Shown here in pieces: positions 1-7,475 of a DNA stretch of 64,000 nucleotides. The notes below the pieces were generated by a model. That model had not been told where the DNA came from. It searched no databases and worked only from the letters and a program-made list of their open reading frames with translations. A program made the translations under genes and the position numbers. This stretch comes from Curtobacterium aurantiacum (lineage in GTDB: Bacteria > Actinomycetota > Actinomycetes > Actinomycetales > Microbacteriaceae), in NCBI RefSeq assembly GCF_018598555.1, contig NZ_JAHEWN010000001.1, positions 124,001-188,000 of the forward strand, written 5' to 3'. The stretch's first letter is position 1; each line of letters starts with the position of its first letter.

Positions 1-240
1 CAGCGCCTCGGCGCGTCCGTCGGGTCGCAGATCGAGACCGAGCGTCTCGCGACCCTGTGCGACGTCGTCGAGGCAGCGGGCGGGGCGGCGAAGCCGTCCG
101 GTGCCGGCGGCGGCGACTGCGGCATCGCGCTCGTCCCGGCGGACACCGACCCCGCCGGCATCCACCGCGCCTGGGAGGCGCACGACATCAGACACCTCAG
201 CGTCGCGGTGCGAGCACCAGAAGGAGCCCTCGATGAGTGA
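1..240 (+). CDS. mvaK2: Phosphomevalonate kinase, C-terminal end (5' truncated by window edge)
   Basis: Frame 1 is open from the first base to the TGA at 238-240, giving the last 79 residues of a protein. It contains the GHMP-kinase glycine-rich motif KPSGAGGGDCGIAL at about residues 31-44 of the fragment, a form typical of bacterial phosphomevalonate kinases, which phosphorylate mevalonate 5-phosphate. The stop overlaps the start of the HMG-CoA reductase gene by 8 bases, so the two are co-transcribed. In known actinobacterial mevalonate clusters this gene sits in a mvaK1-mvaD-mvaK2 run. The upstream part is outside the window. No idi (isopentenyl-diphosphate isomerase) gene lies between this gene and the reductase, unlike the Streptomyces CL190 cluster. 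Confidence 0.85.
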   Translation, partial: QRLGASVGSQIETERLATLCDVVEAAGGAAKPSGAGGGDCGIALVPADTDPAGIHRAWEAHDIRHLSVAVRAPEGALDE

Positions 241-1297
241 CCTGCTCACACCGATCCCCACCAAGTGGGTCGGCCCGATCCGCGTCAGCGGCAACGCCGT
301 GCAGGGGGAGCACGAGGTGCCCCTCGCCACCTACGAGTCGCCGCTCTGGCCGTCCGTCGGCCGCGGTGCCCGGATCTCGCGGATGGTCGAGGACGGCATC
401 GTCGCGACCGTCGTCGACGAGCGGATGACCCGCTCCGTCGTGGTCCGTGCCGACAGCGCCGCAGCCGCCCACGTCGCCGCGGGGCAGATCCTCGCGCGCC
501 AGGACGAGCTCGCCGCGATCGTGGCCGGGCAGAGCCGGTTCGCGAAGCTCATCGAGGTGCACCCGGAGATCGTCGGGGACCTGTTGTTCCTGCGCTTCGC
601 GTTCACCACCGGTGACGCCTCCGGCCACAACATGGTCACGCAGGCGGCGGACAAGCTGCTGCCGGCGATCCTGGACTGGCAGCCGGGCCTGCGGTACGTC
701 TCGGTGTCGGGCAACTTCTGCACCGACAAGAAGGCCACCGCGGTGAACGGCATCCGTGGTCGCGGTCGCAACACCATCGCCGAGATCGTGATCCCGGGCG
801 AGGTCGTCGAGAAGCGCCTGCGGTCGAGCACCGCGCGCATCGTCGAGCTCAACATCGCGAAGAACCTGATCGGCTCGACGATCGCCGGGGCCATCCGCTC
901 GGCGAACGCGCACTACGCGAACATGCTGCTCGGCTTCTACCTGGCCACCGGGCAGGACGCCGCCAACATCGTCGAGGGTTCCCAGGGCATCACGAGCGCC
1001 GAGGACCGTGACGGCGACCTGTACTTCGCGACCTCGCTGCCGCACCTGATCGTCGGCACGGTCGGCAACGGCAAGGGCGGGGACCTGCCCGTCGTCGAGG
1101 ACGCCCTGGTACGCCTCGGCTGCCGCGACGACCGCGAGCCGGGCGCGAACGCCCGCCGCCTCGCCGCGCTCTGCGCCGCCACCGTGCTGTGCGGGGAGCT
1201 CTCGCTCCTCGCCGCCCAGACCAACCCGGGTGAGCTGATGGCCGCCCACGTCGCGATGGAACGTCGCGGCGCGAAGCCGGCGGGGGGCGCAGCATGA
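233..1297 (+). CDS. mvaA: Hydroxymethylglutaryl-CoA reductase
   Basis: The 354-residue protein is an HMG-CoA reductase, reducing HMG-CoA to mevalonate in the cytoplasm. Visible motifs are a catalytic Glu near residue 35 (YESPLWPS), FTTGDASGHNMV at 124-135, the catalytic DKK at 165-167, GQDAAN at 240-245 and the nucleotide-binding GTVGNGKGG at 275-283, with a candidate catalytic His at 339. The motif style resembles the NADPH-dependent class found in Streptomyces (inference). ATG 233 is chosen because AAGGAG lies at 221-226 with good spacing; an upstream in-frame start at 101 would lie inside the kinase gene and gives low-complexity sequence. It overlaps the next gene as ATGA (1294-1297). Confidence 0.93.
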   Translation: MSDLLTPIPTKWVGPIRVSGNAVQGEHEVPLATYESPLWPSVGRGARISRMVEDGIVATVVDERMTRSVVVRADSAAAAHVAAGQILARQDELAAIVAGQSRFAKLIEVHPEIVGDLLFLRFAFTTGDASGHNMVTQAADKLLPAILDWQPGLRYVSVSGNFCTDKKATAVNGIRGRGRNTIAEIVIPGEVVEKRLRSSTARIVELNIAKNLIGSTIAGAIRSANAHYANMLLGFYLATGQDAANIVEGSQGITSAEDRDGDLYFATSLPHLIVGTVGNGKGGDLPVVEDALVRLGCRDDREPGANARRLAALCAATVLCGELSLLAAQTNPGELMAAHVAMERRGAKPAGGAA

Positions 1298-2466
1298 CCG
1301 GCGTCGGCATCCACGACATCGCGATCGCGACCGGACACCATGTGCTCGAGCTCGACGACCTGGCCGAGCGACTCGGCGTCGACCCGGCGAAGTACCACGT
1401 CGGCATCGGGCAGGACGCCTTCAGCGTGCCCGCCCCCGACGAGGACATCGTCACGATGGGCGCCGCCGCCGCGAAGGAGCTCATCGACCGGCACGGCGTC
1501 GACGGCATCCGAACGGTGCTGTTCGCCACCGAGTCCGGCGTGGACCAGTCGAAGGCCGCCGGCGTGTACGTGCACGGCCTGCTCGGGCTGCCGAAGGCCG
1601 TCCGCGTCGTCGAGCTGAAGCAGGCCTGCTACGGCGGGATGGCCGCGGTGCAGCTCGCCCTCGGCATCGTCGCCCGTGCCCCGCACGAGCGCGTGCTCGT
1701 CATCGCCGCCGACGTCGCCCGGTACGACGTCGACACCCCCGCCGAGCCGACCCAGGGTGCCGGTGCCGCCGCGATCCTGGTGTCCGCCGACCCCGACCTG
1801 ATCGAGATCGAGCCGGCGGCGGGCGTCTACACGGCCGACGTCGACGACTTCTGGCGGCCGAACGACCGCTCGACCGCGCTCGTCGACGGACGCCTCTCGG
1901 TGAGCGCCTACGTCAACGCGTTCGTCGGCGCCTGGGACGACCTGGCGGAACAGGGTGGGCCGGCGTACGACGACATCGCCCGGTTCGTGCACCACCAGCC
2001 CTTCACCAAGATGGCGATCAAGGCGCACCGCAAGCTCACGCAGCACGTCGGCGCCCCGTTCGACGAGTCCGACCTGGCGATCGGGTTCACGTACAACCGG
2101 CAGACGGGCAACACGTACACGGCGTCGCTCTGGATCGGGCTCGCGGGACTGCTCGACCTGGACGACGACCTGGCGGGGGAGCGACTCGGCCTGTTCAGCT
2201 ACGGCTCGGGCAGCGTCGGCGAGCTCATCACCGGCATCGTCCGGCCCGACTACCGCGAGCACCGTCGTACGGGTCGCGTGCGGTCGCTGCTCGAGGCACG
2301 GGTCCCCCTGACGGTCGACGCCTACCGCGAGCTGCATGCGGGCGGCGCCGCCACCAGCGAGGACGTCGAACGCCCGCGCGTGACGACCGCGCCGTTCCGC
2401 TTCGCGGGCGTGCGCGGCGGTGCGCGCCACTACGAGGCATCGGCGCAGCCGGATCAGCAGGCGTAA
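1294..2466 (+). CDS. mvaS: Hydroxymethylglutaryl-CoA synthase
   Basis: The 390-residue protein condenses acetyl-CoA with acetoacetyl-CoA to HMG-CoA, the first committed step of the mevalonate pathway. The thiolase-fold catalytic triad is visible: Glu80 in FATESGVDQSKAAG, the acyl-carrying Cys112 in ELKQACYGGM, and His233/234 in FVHHQPFTKM. These match the Glu79/Cys111/His233 positions of Enterococcus MvaS closely. The length is normal for bacterial MvaS. The start overlaps the reductase stop by four bases, so the two are translationally coupled. It is the last gene of the operon and is followed by strong hairpins at 2496-2630. Confidence 0.94.
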   Translation: MTGVGIHDIAIATGHHVLELDDLAERLGVDPAKYHVGIGQDAFSVPAPDEDIVTMGAAAAKELIDRHGVDGIRTVLFATESGVDQSKAAGVYVHGLLGLPKAVRVVELKQACYGGMAAVQLALGIVARAPHERVLVIAADVARYDVDTPAEPTQGAGAAAILVSADPDLIEIEPAAGVYTADVDDFWRPNDRSTALVDGRLSVSAYVNAFVGAWDDLAEQGGPAYDDIARFVHHQPFTKMAIKAHRKLTQHVGAPFDESDLAIGFTYNRQTGNTYTASLWIGLAGLLDLDDDLAGERLGLFSYGSGSVGELITGIVRPDYREHRRTGRVRSLLEARVPLTVDAYRELHAGGAATSEDVERPRVTTAPFRFAGVRGGARHYEASAQPDQQA

Positions 2467-2491
2467 CCGCTCGGTCCCACGTACCCCTCGT

Positions 2492-2580
2492 GCAAGCGAC
2501 AGATCCCCGCGGAACATCCGCGGGGATCTGTCGCGTTCGGGGACCGGACCCGGCTCGTGCGCCGGGATCTGTCGCTTGCG
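2492..2580. terminator. Nested alternative hairpins after the mevalonate operon
   Basis: A perfect 18-bp stem with a 3-base loop is formed by GCGACAGATCCCCGCGGA (2496-2513) and its complement at 2517-2534. The outer left sequence GCAAGCGACAGATCCC (2492-2507) can instead pair with a second, distal complement at 2564-2579 over 16 bp. The two pairings are mutually exclusive. There is no T-tract. The likely role is transcription termination between the converging mvaS and SRPBCC genes. Confidence 0.6.
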
Positions 2581-2584
2581 CGGG

Positions 2585-2630
2585 ACGGACGGGAGGCCCG
2601 TGGCGGCGCCGCCACGGGCCTCCCGTCCGT
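2585..2630. repeat. 46-bp perfect palindrome of the GGAGGC repeat family
   Basis: Two 23-base arms meet with no loop at 2607/2608. The core from CGGGAGGCCCGTGG to its complement is repeated exactly at 46717-46752. It ends 7 bases before the stop of the minus-strand SRPBCC gene, so it probably acts as a bidirectional terminator. Confidence 0.7.
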
Positions 2631-2637
2631 CTGCTGG

Positions 2638-3621
2638 TCACGCTGCGGACAGGACCTCGCGTTCGAGTCGCTGGTAGCTGGCCTCCATGCCCTCCGTCAT
2701 GCCGGTGGCGAGGATCGCGTCCCGCTGGTCCCGGTCCGGGTAGGTGACGAGCAGCGTCATCAGGGTGACGCCGTCGACCTCGTCGAACTGCAGGTCGTTC
2801 GTGTTCGGCGGGAAGGGCGCCCCGGTCATGCGCTCGGTCGACACCATCCGGCGTTCGGGTTCGACGACGAGGTTCTCGCCCTCGAACCCGAAGGGCTCGC
2901 CCTCGGTGTCACCCGTCGGTGCCCACGCCTGCCGGAACGTCCCGCCCGGGGTCAGGTCGTTCTCGTACACCGTCATCTCCCACCCGTCGGGGCCGAGCAA
3001 CCAGCGGCGCACCAGGTCGGGCTCGGTGTGCGCCCGCCAGAGCAGGTGCCGCGGTGCCTCGAACGCCCGGGTGATGCGGACGTGGGTGTCGTCGACGACC
3101 TCGGTCACGGTCCCCTGGCCCAGCGCCCACGCTCGCAGGTCGGCGAGCACCCGGTCGAGCTGGCCGAACGCCTGCTGGTAGCCCTCGAGCATGCCCATCT
3201 CGAGCATGGCGTCGAGGTCGGCGGTCGAGGTGAAGGACGACACCACGGTGACGCGGGAGCCGTCGTCGACCGGCTCGAACGACAGCACGGTCTCGCCCGC
3301 GGGGAGGGACTCGTCGACGGCGCCCTCGGGGTCGGTGAACAGGTCGCGGAAGACGATGCGACGGTGCTCGTCGACCTCGGTGACCTGCCAGACGGCGTGG
3401 AACCGCTCGCCCTGCGGTGACGTCATCCGGTAGTCGGCCCGGCCGCCGGGGCGCAGGTCGAAGGACGTGAAGGTCGCGGGGAAGGCGGGTGGGCCCCAGA
3501 ACCGCTCGAGCTGTCGCGGGTCGGCGAAGGCGGCCCAGAGGCGTTCGACGGGGACGGGGAACTCGGCGACGAGGGTCATCGAGAGGGTGTCGGGATCGGT
3601 GTGGACGGACGTGGTGGGCAT
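2638..3621 (-). CDS. Tandem SRPBCC (AHSA1-type) domain protein
   Basis: The 327-residue protein holds two START-like SRPBCC/AHSA1 domains in tandem. The first runs from about residue 10 to 160, with a typical PVERLWAAFADPRQLERFWGPP entry segment. The second runs from about 170 to 325, with APRHLLWRAHTEPDLVRRWLLGPDG. AHSA1-type domains form a hydrophobic cavity and usually bind small lipophilic ligands; the ligand here is unknown. Single-domain versions are about 140-160 aa, so this is an internal duplication. The ATG at 3621 is preferred to the adjacent ATG at 3624 because AGGAG (complement of 3626-3630) is then five bases away. It overlaps the stop of the ArsR regulator gene, which is first in the same operon. 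Confidence 0.85.
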   Translation of the reverse strand: MPTTSVHTDPDTLSMTLVAEFPVPVERLWAAFADPRQLERFWGPPAFPATFTSFDLRPGGRADYRMTSPQGERFHAVWQVTEVDEHRRIVFRDLFTDPEGAVDESLPAGETVLSFEPVDDGSRVTVVSSFTSTADLDAMLEMGMLEGYQQAFGQLDRVLADLRAWALGQGTVTEVVDDTHVRITRAFEAPRHLLWRAHTEPDLVRRWLLGPDGWEMTVYENDLTPGGTFRQAWAPTGDTEGEPFGFEGENLVVEPERRMVSTERMTGAPFPPNTNDLQFDEVDGVTLMTLLVTYPDRDQRDAILATGMTEGMEASYQRLEREVLSAA

Positions 3622-4004
3622 CATCGCTCCTGGTGTCGTCGGGTGTCGTTCAGTGCTGGGTGTCCGGACGCGTCGCCGTCGAGCAGGTCGCCCAGGCGGT
3701 CCATCCGGCTGTGCCAGAGGCGACCGTAGGCGTCGAGGAGGTCCCGGACCCGGTCGAGCTGCTCCGGCTCGGCGCGCACGATGCGGGTGCGGCCGCGTGC
3801 CTCCTTGCTCACGAGTCCGGCTCCTTCGAGGACGGCGACGTGCTTCTGGACGGCGGCGAACGACATCGAGTAGGCCTCCGCGAGTTCGCTCACGGACGAC
3901 GACCCGACGAGCGTGCGCCGGACGATGTCACGACGGGTCGCATCGGCCAGGGCATGGAACACCCGGTCGACCTCGGCGTCGGACAGTTCGATTCGTACAA
4001 CCAT
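3621..4004 (-). CDS. ArsR-family transcriptional repressor
   Basis: The 127-residue winged-helix protein starts MVVRIELSDAEVDRVFHALA and contains the recognition segment SVSELAEAYSMSFAAVQKHVAVLEGAGLV. Proteins of this ArsR subgroup are regularly encoded just upstream of SRPBCC/AHSA1 genes and are thought to repress their own operon. An 18-bp inverted repeat spans the start codon (3996-4013), so autoregulation is likely. A longer open frame exists upstream to 4241, but it runs antisense into the next gene and lacks homology-like sequence. No Shine-Dalgarno sequence precedes ATG 4004, so the mRNA is probably leaderless. Confidence 0.9.
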   Translation of the reverse strand: MVVRIELSDAEVDRVFHALADATRRDIVRRTLVGSSSVSELAEAYSMSFAAVQKHVAVLEGAGLVSKEARGRTRIVRAEPEQLDRVRDLLDAYGRLWHSRMDRLGDLLDGDASGHPALNDTRRHQER

Positions 4005-4018
4005 TTGGTTGTAGATTA
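3996..4018 (-). promoter_or_regulatory. ArsR operator overlapping start codon, with leaderless -10
   Basis: TACAACCA (3996-4003), two bases, then TGGTTGTA (4006-4013) form a perfect inverted repeat that contains the ATG at 4004-4002. A -10-like TAATCT (complement of 4013-4018) lies 8 bases upstream of the ATG. Repressor binding here would cover both the transcription and translation start points (inference). Confidence 0.65.
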
Positions 4019-4055
4019 CGTCCGCCCGGTCTCGTCCACAAGGGGGACCTGCCGG

Positions 4056-4061
4056 TAGTCT
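4056..4061 (+). promoter_or_regulatory. -10 element for the ImmA/IrrE-like operon
   Basis: TAGTCT lies 22 bases before ATG 4084, leaving a short leader that includes the GGAGGG ribosome binding site at 4075-4080. This promoter is divergent from and close to the ArsR promoter. Confidence 0.4.
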
Positions 4062-4083
4062 GGCGGCGGAGATCGGAGGGTCG

Positions 4084-4551
4084 ATGGCGGAGCAGCTCGG
4101 TGCGTCCGGTGCCGTCCGTGCCCTCGTCGCCACGCTCCCCCCGGCGCCGCGCCTGACCGACGTGGTCGCCGGTGTCGGCCGGATGGTCGGCAAGTCCACC
4201 CGCGTCGTCGACGTCGACGGCCCCAGCTGGGGGCCACTCACCGCGCTCGTGTCGCAGTTCGAGCACGAGAACCTCGTGCTCGTGCCGGCCGGGGCGCCCC
4301 CGCTCTACCGCATGCACTGCGTCCTGCACGAGCTCGGGCACCTGGTGCACGGCGACGTCGGGACGCCCAGCCCGTCGTCCGTCGCCGAGTTCGCGGCCGG
4401 CGGCCACGTCTGCCGTCGTGCGCTCGACGCCGACTCCGGCCTCGTGAGCATCTCCGACGACGACGAGCACTTCGCCGAGCGGTTCGCGTACGAGCTCGCC
4501 ACCGTCCTGCTCGCCGGAGCCACCGGGGCGGACGAGCGGGCCTACGGCTGA
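4084..4551 (+). CDS. ImmA/IrrE-like metallopeptidase-domain protein
   Basis: The 155-residue protein has a zinc-peptidase HExxH motif (HELGH, residues 82-86) with a likely third ligand in EHFAERFAYE near 128-137. This is the ImmA/IrrE (COG2856) arrangement, in which such peptidases cleave repressors or serve as toxin-like partners. There is no helix-turn-helix domain in the protein and no repressor gene directly upstream, so its target is not apparent. ATG 4084 has GGAGGG three bases upstream. The stop overlaps the start of the next gene as TGATG, so it is coupled to a membrane protein. Actinobacterial genomes often pair such a peptidase with a multi-pass membrane protein of the MAB_1171c type; the role is not established. 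Confidence 0.75.
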   Translation: MAEQLGASGAVRALVATLPPAPRLTDVVAGVGRMVGKSTRVVDVDGPSWGPLTALVSQFEHENLVLVPAGAPPLYRMHCVLHELGHLVHGDVGTPSPSSVAEFAAGGHVCRRALDADSGLVSISDDDEHFAERFAYELATVLLAGATGADERAYG

Positions 4552-5456
4552 TGGCCGTCCTGCACGCCGCGGCCTTCTGGTTCGCGGCGCTGATCTTCCT
4601 CGCCCGCACGCCGTACGTGCTGCGGAACCCGCGCGGCCGGGCTGCCTGGGGTGCCACCGGCGTCGGGGCGCTCGGACTCCTGACCCTCGGCAGCGTCGTG
4701 CCGCAGCCGGTGCTCGACGGGGCCCTGGGCGGCTCGAACCTCATCAACCTGGTGCAGAACGTGTGCGCGACCGTGGCGTTCTGGCTGATGCTGCGGGCGA
4801 GCACGGACGACCTGCCGAGGCGTCCACTGTTCGCGACCCCCGTGGCGCTGCTCGTCGTGGTCGTGGCCTTCACGGTGCCGTTCCTGCTCGTCGAGGAGCG
4901 CGGCGGCACCGACTTCCACTTCATCGTGAACGAGATCGAGCAGACCCCCATGTGGCTCTACGCGACGGTGTACATGGTGGGTGTGGGGCTGATCGCCGCG
5001 ACGACCCTGCGCCGCGGCGTGCTGCAGACCCCGGTGGCGCTCGTGGTGTTCCGCGTCGGGCTCGCCCTCGTCGTCGTGGCGAGCGTCGACGAGGTCGCCT
5101 CGCTCACTGCCGACCACTTCGGGCTCTTCCCGGCCGCCGTGCGGGACGGACTGCGCCTGGCCTTCGACCCGCCGTTCTACCTCGGCATCGTGCTCATCGT
5201 CGTGGCGATGGCCTCGCTGACGTTCCGGCGCTGGGGTCGTGACCTCCGGCACCGCGGGCACCACCGACGACTGCGCCGCATCGCCCGGCGGCACGCGGTC
5301 CGGGCGGTCGAGCGGCCGGGGGACCCGCAGGCCCGGACCTACGACCTGGTCATCGCGATCCGCGACGCCGAGGTGCAGGGACGGAGGCTCGACGACGCCG
5401 AGCTCGTCCAGGTGCGATCGGCCGAACGGACCCTGACCAAGAGCCTCGGAGGATGA
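4551..5456 (+). CDS. Multi-pass membrane protein, MAB_1171c-like
   Basis: The 301-residue protein has six or seven hydrophobic segments between residues 1 and about 225, followed by a charged, Arg-rich cytoplasmic tail with a helical end (RDAEVQGRRLDDAELVQ). The layout resembles the MAB_1171c family of putative transporters that neighbour ImmA/IrrE-like genes; this identification rests on size, topology and neighbourhood, not on a diagnostic motif. It overlaps the upstream gene by one base. The following hydrolase gene begins five bases after its stop, so all three are probably one operon. Confidence 0.6.
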   Translation: MAVLHAAAFWFAALIFLARTPYVLRNPRGRAAWGATGVGALGLLTLGSVVPQPVLDGALGGSNLINLVQNVCATVAFWLMLRASTDDLPRRPLFATPVALLVVVVAFTVPFLLVEERGGTDFHFIVNEIEQTPMWLYATVYMVGVGLIAATTLRRGVLQTPVALVVFRVGLALVVVASVDEVASLTADHFGLFPAAVRDGLRLAFDPPFYLGIVLIVVAMASLTFRRWGRDLRHRGHHRRLRRIARRHAVRAVERPGDPQARTYDLVIAIRDAEVQGRRLDDAELVQVRSAERTLTKSLGG

Positions 5457-5460
5457 CGGC

Positions 5461-6681
5461 GTGACGATCGTGTGGTGGGTGCTCGGAGCCCTCGTGGTGC
5501 TGGTGGCGGTGTCGTTGGTCGTCCTGGTCGTCCTGCGCAAGGTCGTCGGCAAGATCGTGCTGCCCGGCGGTGACCGCTGGACCCCGGTGATCGAGGCCGA
5601 CGGGGACTCCGTCCGGCTGCCGATCACCGTCGACACGGTGCGGCCGGGGGAGTACGGGCTGTGGCACGACGGCGCCGGGCACACCACGGTCGGACCGGTG
5701 CTCGAGGTGGACGAGGCAGCCGGGTTCGTCCGTCGGGCCGTGGTGCGGACCACCGGTGCGGTGTCGTCGCGGGTGCGGTGGAGCGGGCACGTGCACCCGG
5801 ACCCGGCGGCGATGGACGTGGACTGGTCCGAGGTGTCGGTGCCGACGACGGTGGGGCCGGCGCCCGCGTGGGTGGTGCGGCCGGGTCCCGGCGGCGCTGC
5901 GCGCCCGGACCGCGTGGCCGAACGGGCTGCAGGCCCCGACCGCGCGGCTGCCCAGGGTGCCGACCCCGCGGCCGCCCGCACGTGGGCCGTTCACGTGCAC
6001 GGCATCCGGACGACCCGGGTCACCGCGCTCCGGACGGTCCCGGCGGCGCTCGAGCTCGGTTGGACCTCGATCGTCCCGTCGTTCCGCGGGGACGGCGAAG
6101 CACCGTGGGAGGGCCGGGCCTCGCACCTCGGCGCCCGCGAGTGGGCGGACGTCGAGGCGGCGCTCGACCACGCCGTCGCGCACGGCGCCGAACGGCTCGT
6201 CGTCGTGGGGTGGTCGATGGGCGCGACGATCACGCACGAGCTCCTCGCCCGCTCGGCGCACCGCGACCGTCTGGCCGGGATCGTGCTCGTCGCCCCGGCG
6301 CTCGACTGGTCGGTCACCGTGCGGTCCCAGGCCCGGCGCGCGGGACTGCCGGGACCCGTGGTCGGCGCTGCCCTCGGGGCGATGGCGACGCCGGTCCTCT
6401 GCCGGCTGGTGGGGCTGCGCTCGCCGGTCGACGTGCGCGCCCTGTCCTGGTTGCGCGCACCCCGGCCGCTGCCACCGACCCTGCTCATCCACTCCACCGG
6501 CGACACCACCGTCCCCTTCTCGGCCAGCCAGGAGTTCGCGGACGCCCACCCGGACACGGTGACGCTGGCGGTCAGCGAACCCGCGGAGCACGCGTGGGAG
6601 CGCAACGTCGACGCCGTCTGGTTCGACCGGACCATCACGACCTGGGCGTCACGAGCGGGGCTCACTGGTCCACTGGAGTAG
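5461..6681 (+). CDS. Membrane-anchored alpha/beta hydrolase
   Basis: The 406-residue protein begins with one transmembrane helix (about residues 3-28), then has an alpha/beta-hydrolase domain from about 170. The nucleophile elbow GWSMG is at 250-254 (Ser252), the acid is likely Asp348 (HSTGDTTVP) and the base His377 (AEHAWERN). The substrate cannot be read from the sequence. The region at about 135-165 is a low-complexity Pro/Ala/Arg linker. The start is GTG 5461 with GGAGG at 5448-5452. It follows the membrane protein by four bases. Confidence 0.8.
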   Translation: MTIVWWVLGALVVLVAVSLVVLVVLRKVVGKIVLPGGDRWTPVIEADGDSVRLPITVDTVRPGEYGLWHDGAGHTTVGPVLEVDEAAGFVRRAVVRTTGAVSSRVRWSGHVHPDPAAMDVDWSEVSVPTTVGPAPAWVVRPGPGGAARPDRVAERAAGPDRAAAQGADPAAARTWAVHVHGIRTTRVTALRTVPAALELGWTSIVPSFRGDGEAPWEGRASHLGAREWADVEAALDHAVAHGAERLVVVGWSMGATITHELLARSAHRDRLAGIVLVAPALDWSVTVRSQARRAGLPGPVVGAALGAMATPVLCRLVGLRSPVDVRALSWLRAPRPLPPTLLIHSTGDTTVPFSASQEFADAHPDTVTLAVSEPAEHAWERNVDAVWFDRTITTWASRAGLTGPLE

Positions 6682-6689
6682 AAGGAGCC

Positions 6690-7109
6690 ATGGGGCAGCT
6701 CATCTACGACGGCCGACCGCTCGACCTGCGGATCGACGACCGCGCGCTCACGCACCTGCAGATCGTCATCGTCAACATGCTCCGTCGGGACCACCGGTTC
6801 GCGTTCTCGTGGAAGGACGACGTGGTCCACGGCAACGGTCGGAGCACGATCTGGCTGAACCCCAACGTGAGCCTGCACTTCAAGTTCACCGGCAGTCGTG
6901 TGCCCTCGATCAACCGCAGCTGGCTCGAGGACCTCTACGCCTCGGCCACTTCGGGGTCCGGGCTCGTGCTGACACCGGAGCCCCCGGACACGAGCACCGC
7001 GGACGACTCGGCCTGGTCGCGCGCCGTCGCGCCGGGTGACGCGGACGATGCCTCCGCGGCGACGAGCAAGAGCGCGTCGGGGACGACGAGGAGTAGCACA
7101 GCGCGCTGA
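6690..7109 (+). CDS. DUF7882-type small protein
   Basis: The 139-residue protein starts MGQLIYDGRPLDLRIDDRAL and contains FAFSWKDD and GRSTIWLNPNV segments that match the DUF7882 family, which is common in Microbacteriaceae and was formerly mis-annotated as ATP-dependent DNA ligase. The function is unknown. The folded part ends near residue 95; the tail is Ser/Thr/Ala-rich and probably disordered. ATG 6690 follows AAGGAG (6682-6687) at unusually short spacing. The gene lies 8 bases after the hydrolase stop and is probably the last of that operon. Confidence 0.75.
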   Translation: MGQLIYDGRPLDLRIDDRALTHLQIVIVNMLRRDHRFAFSWKDDVVHGNGRSTIWLNPNVSLHFKFTGSRVPSINRSWLEDLYASATSGSGLVLTPEPPDTSTADDSAWSRAVAPGDADDASAATSKSASGTTRSSTAR

Positions 7110-7475
7110 TCCGGGTCAACGGGTTTCGCTCAGACTGTCCGGATCGTACGGTTTCGGTACCGCGGTTCGCTGTCGTCCCCCAGCATCGGCCTTCTAGGGC
7201 GTCGATGCAGGCAGACACCGCGGGAGGAGGGGAACCCGAATGGCCGTGGCGCAGCACGCGTGCGGCACCGACCAACCATCGGTGGCCGCCGCACTGCACG
7301 ACGAGAGTCCCGGATCAGGGGACTCCGCGTCCGGGACGCCGGGTCATCGCACCCGGTCCGTCGCGTCACGCTGCTGGGCTCGCCGGTCTGCCCCCATCGA
7401 CCGGCGCTCCTCCGGGACCGCCCCGGCCATCGGATTCGGGTTCCGTGGCCGGGGCGGACTCACCGCCGTCGTCGC
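7110..7475. other. Intergenic region between converging genes
   Basis: This 366-base stretch separates the DUF7882 gene from the end of the diflavin reductase gene. It contains a terminator hairpin (7418-7457). A plus-strand reading frame of 80 codons (7240-7482) has a purine-rich GGAGGAGG at 7223-7230 nine bases before its ATG, but its later codons lose the third-position G/C preference of real genes here and it reads through the hairpin. I do not count it as a gene. Confidence 0.6.
7418..7457 (-). terminator. Terminator hairpin of the gltB–cysJ operon
   Basis: CCGCCCCGGCCA (7418-7429) pairs perfectly with 7446-7457 over 12 bp, with a 16-base loop that can itself fold. It lies 18 bases beyond the stop of the minus-strand reductase gene. 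Confidence 0.7.
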
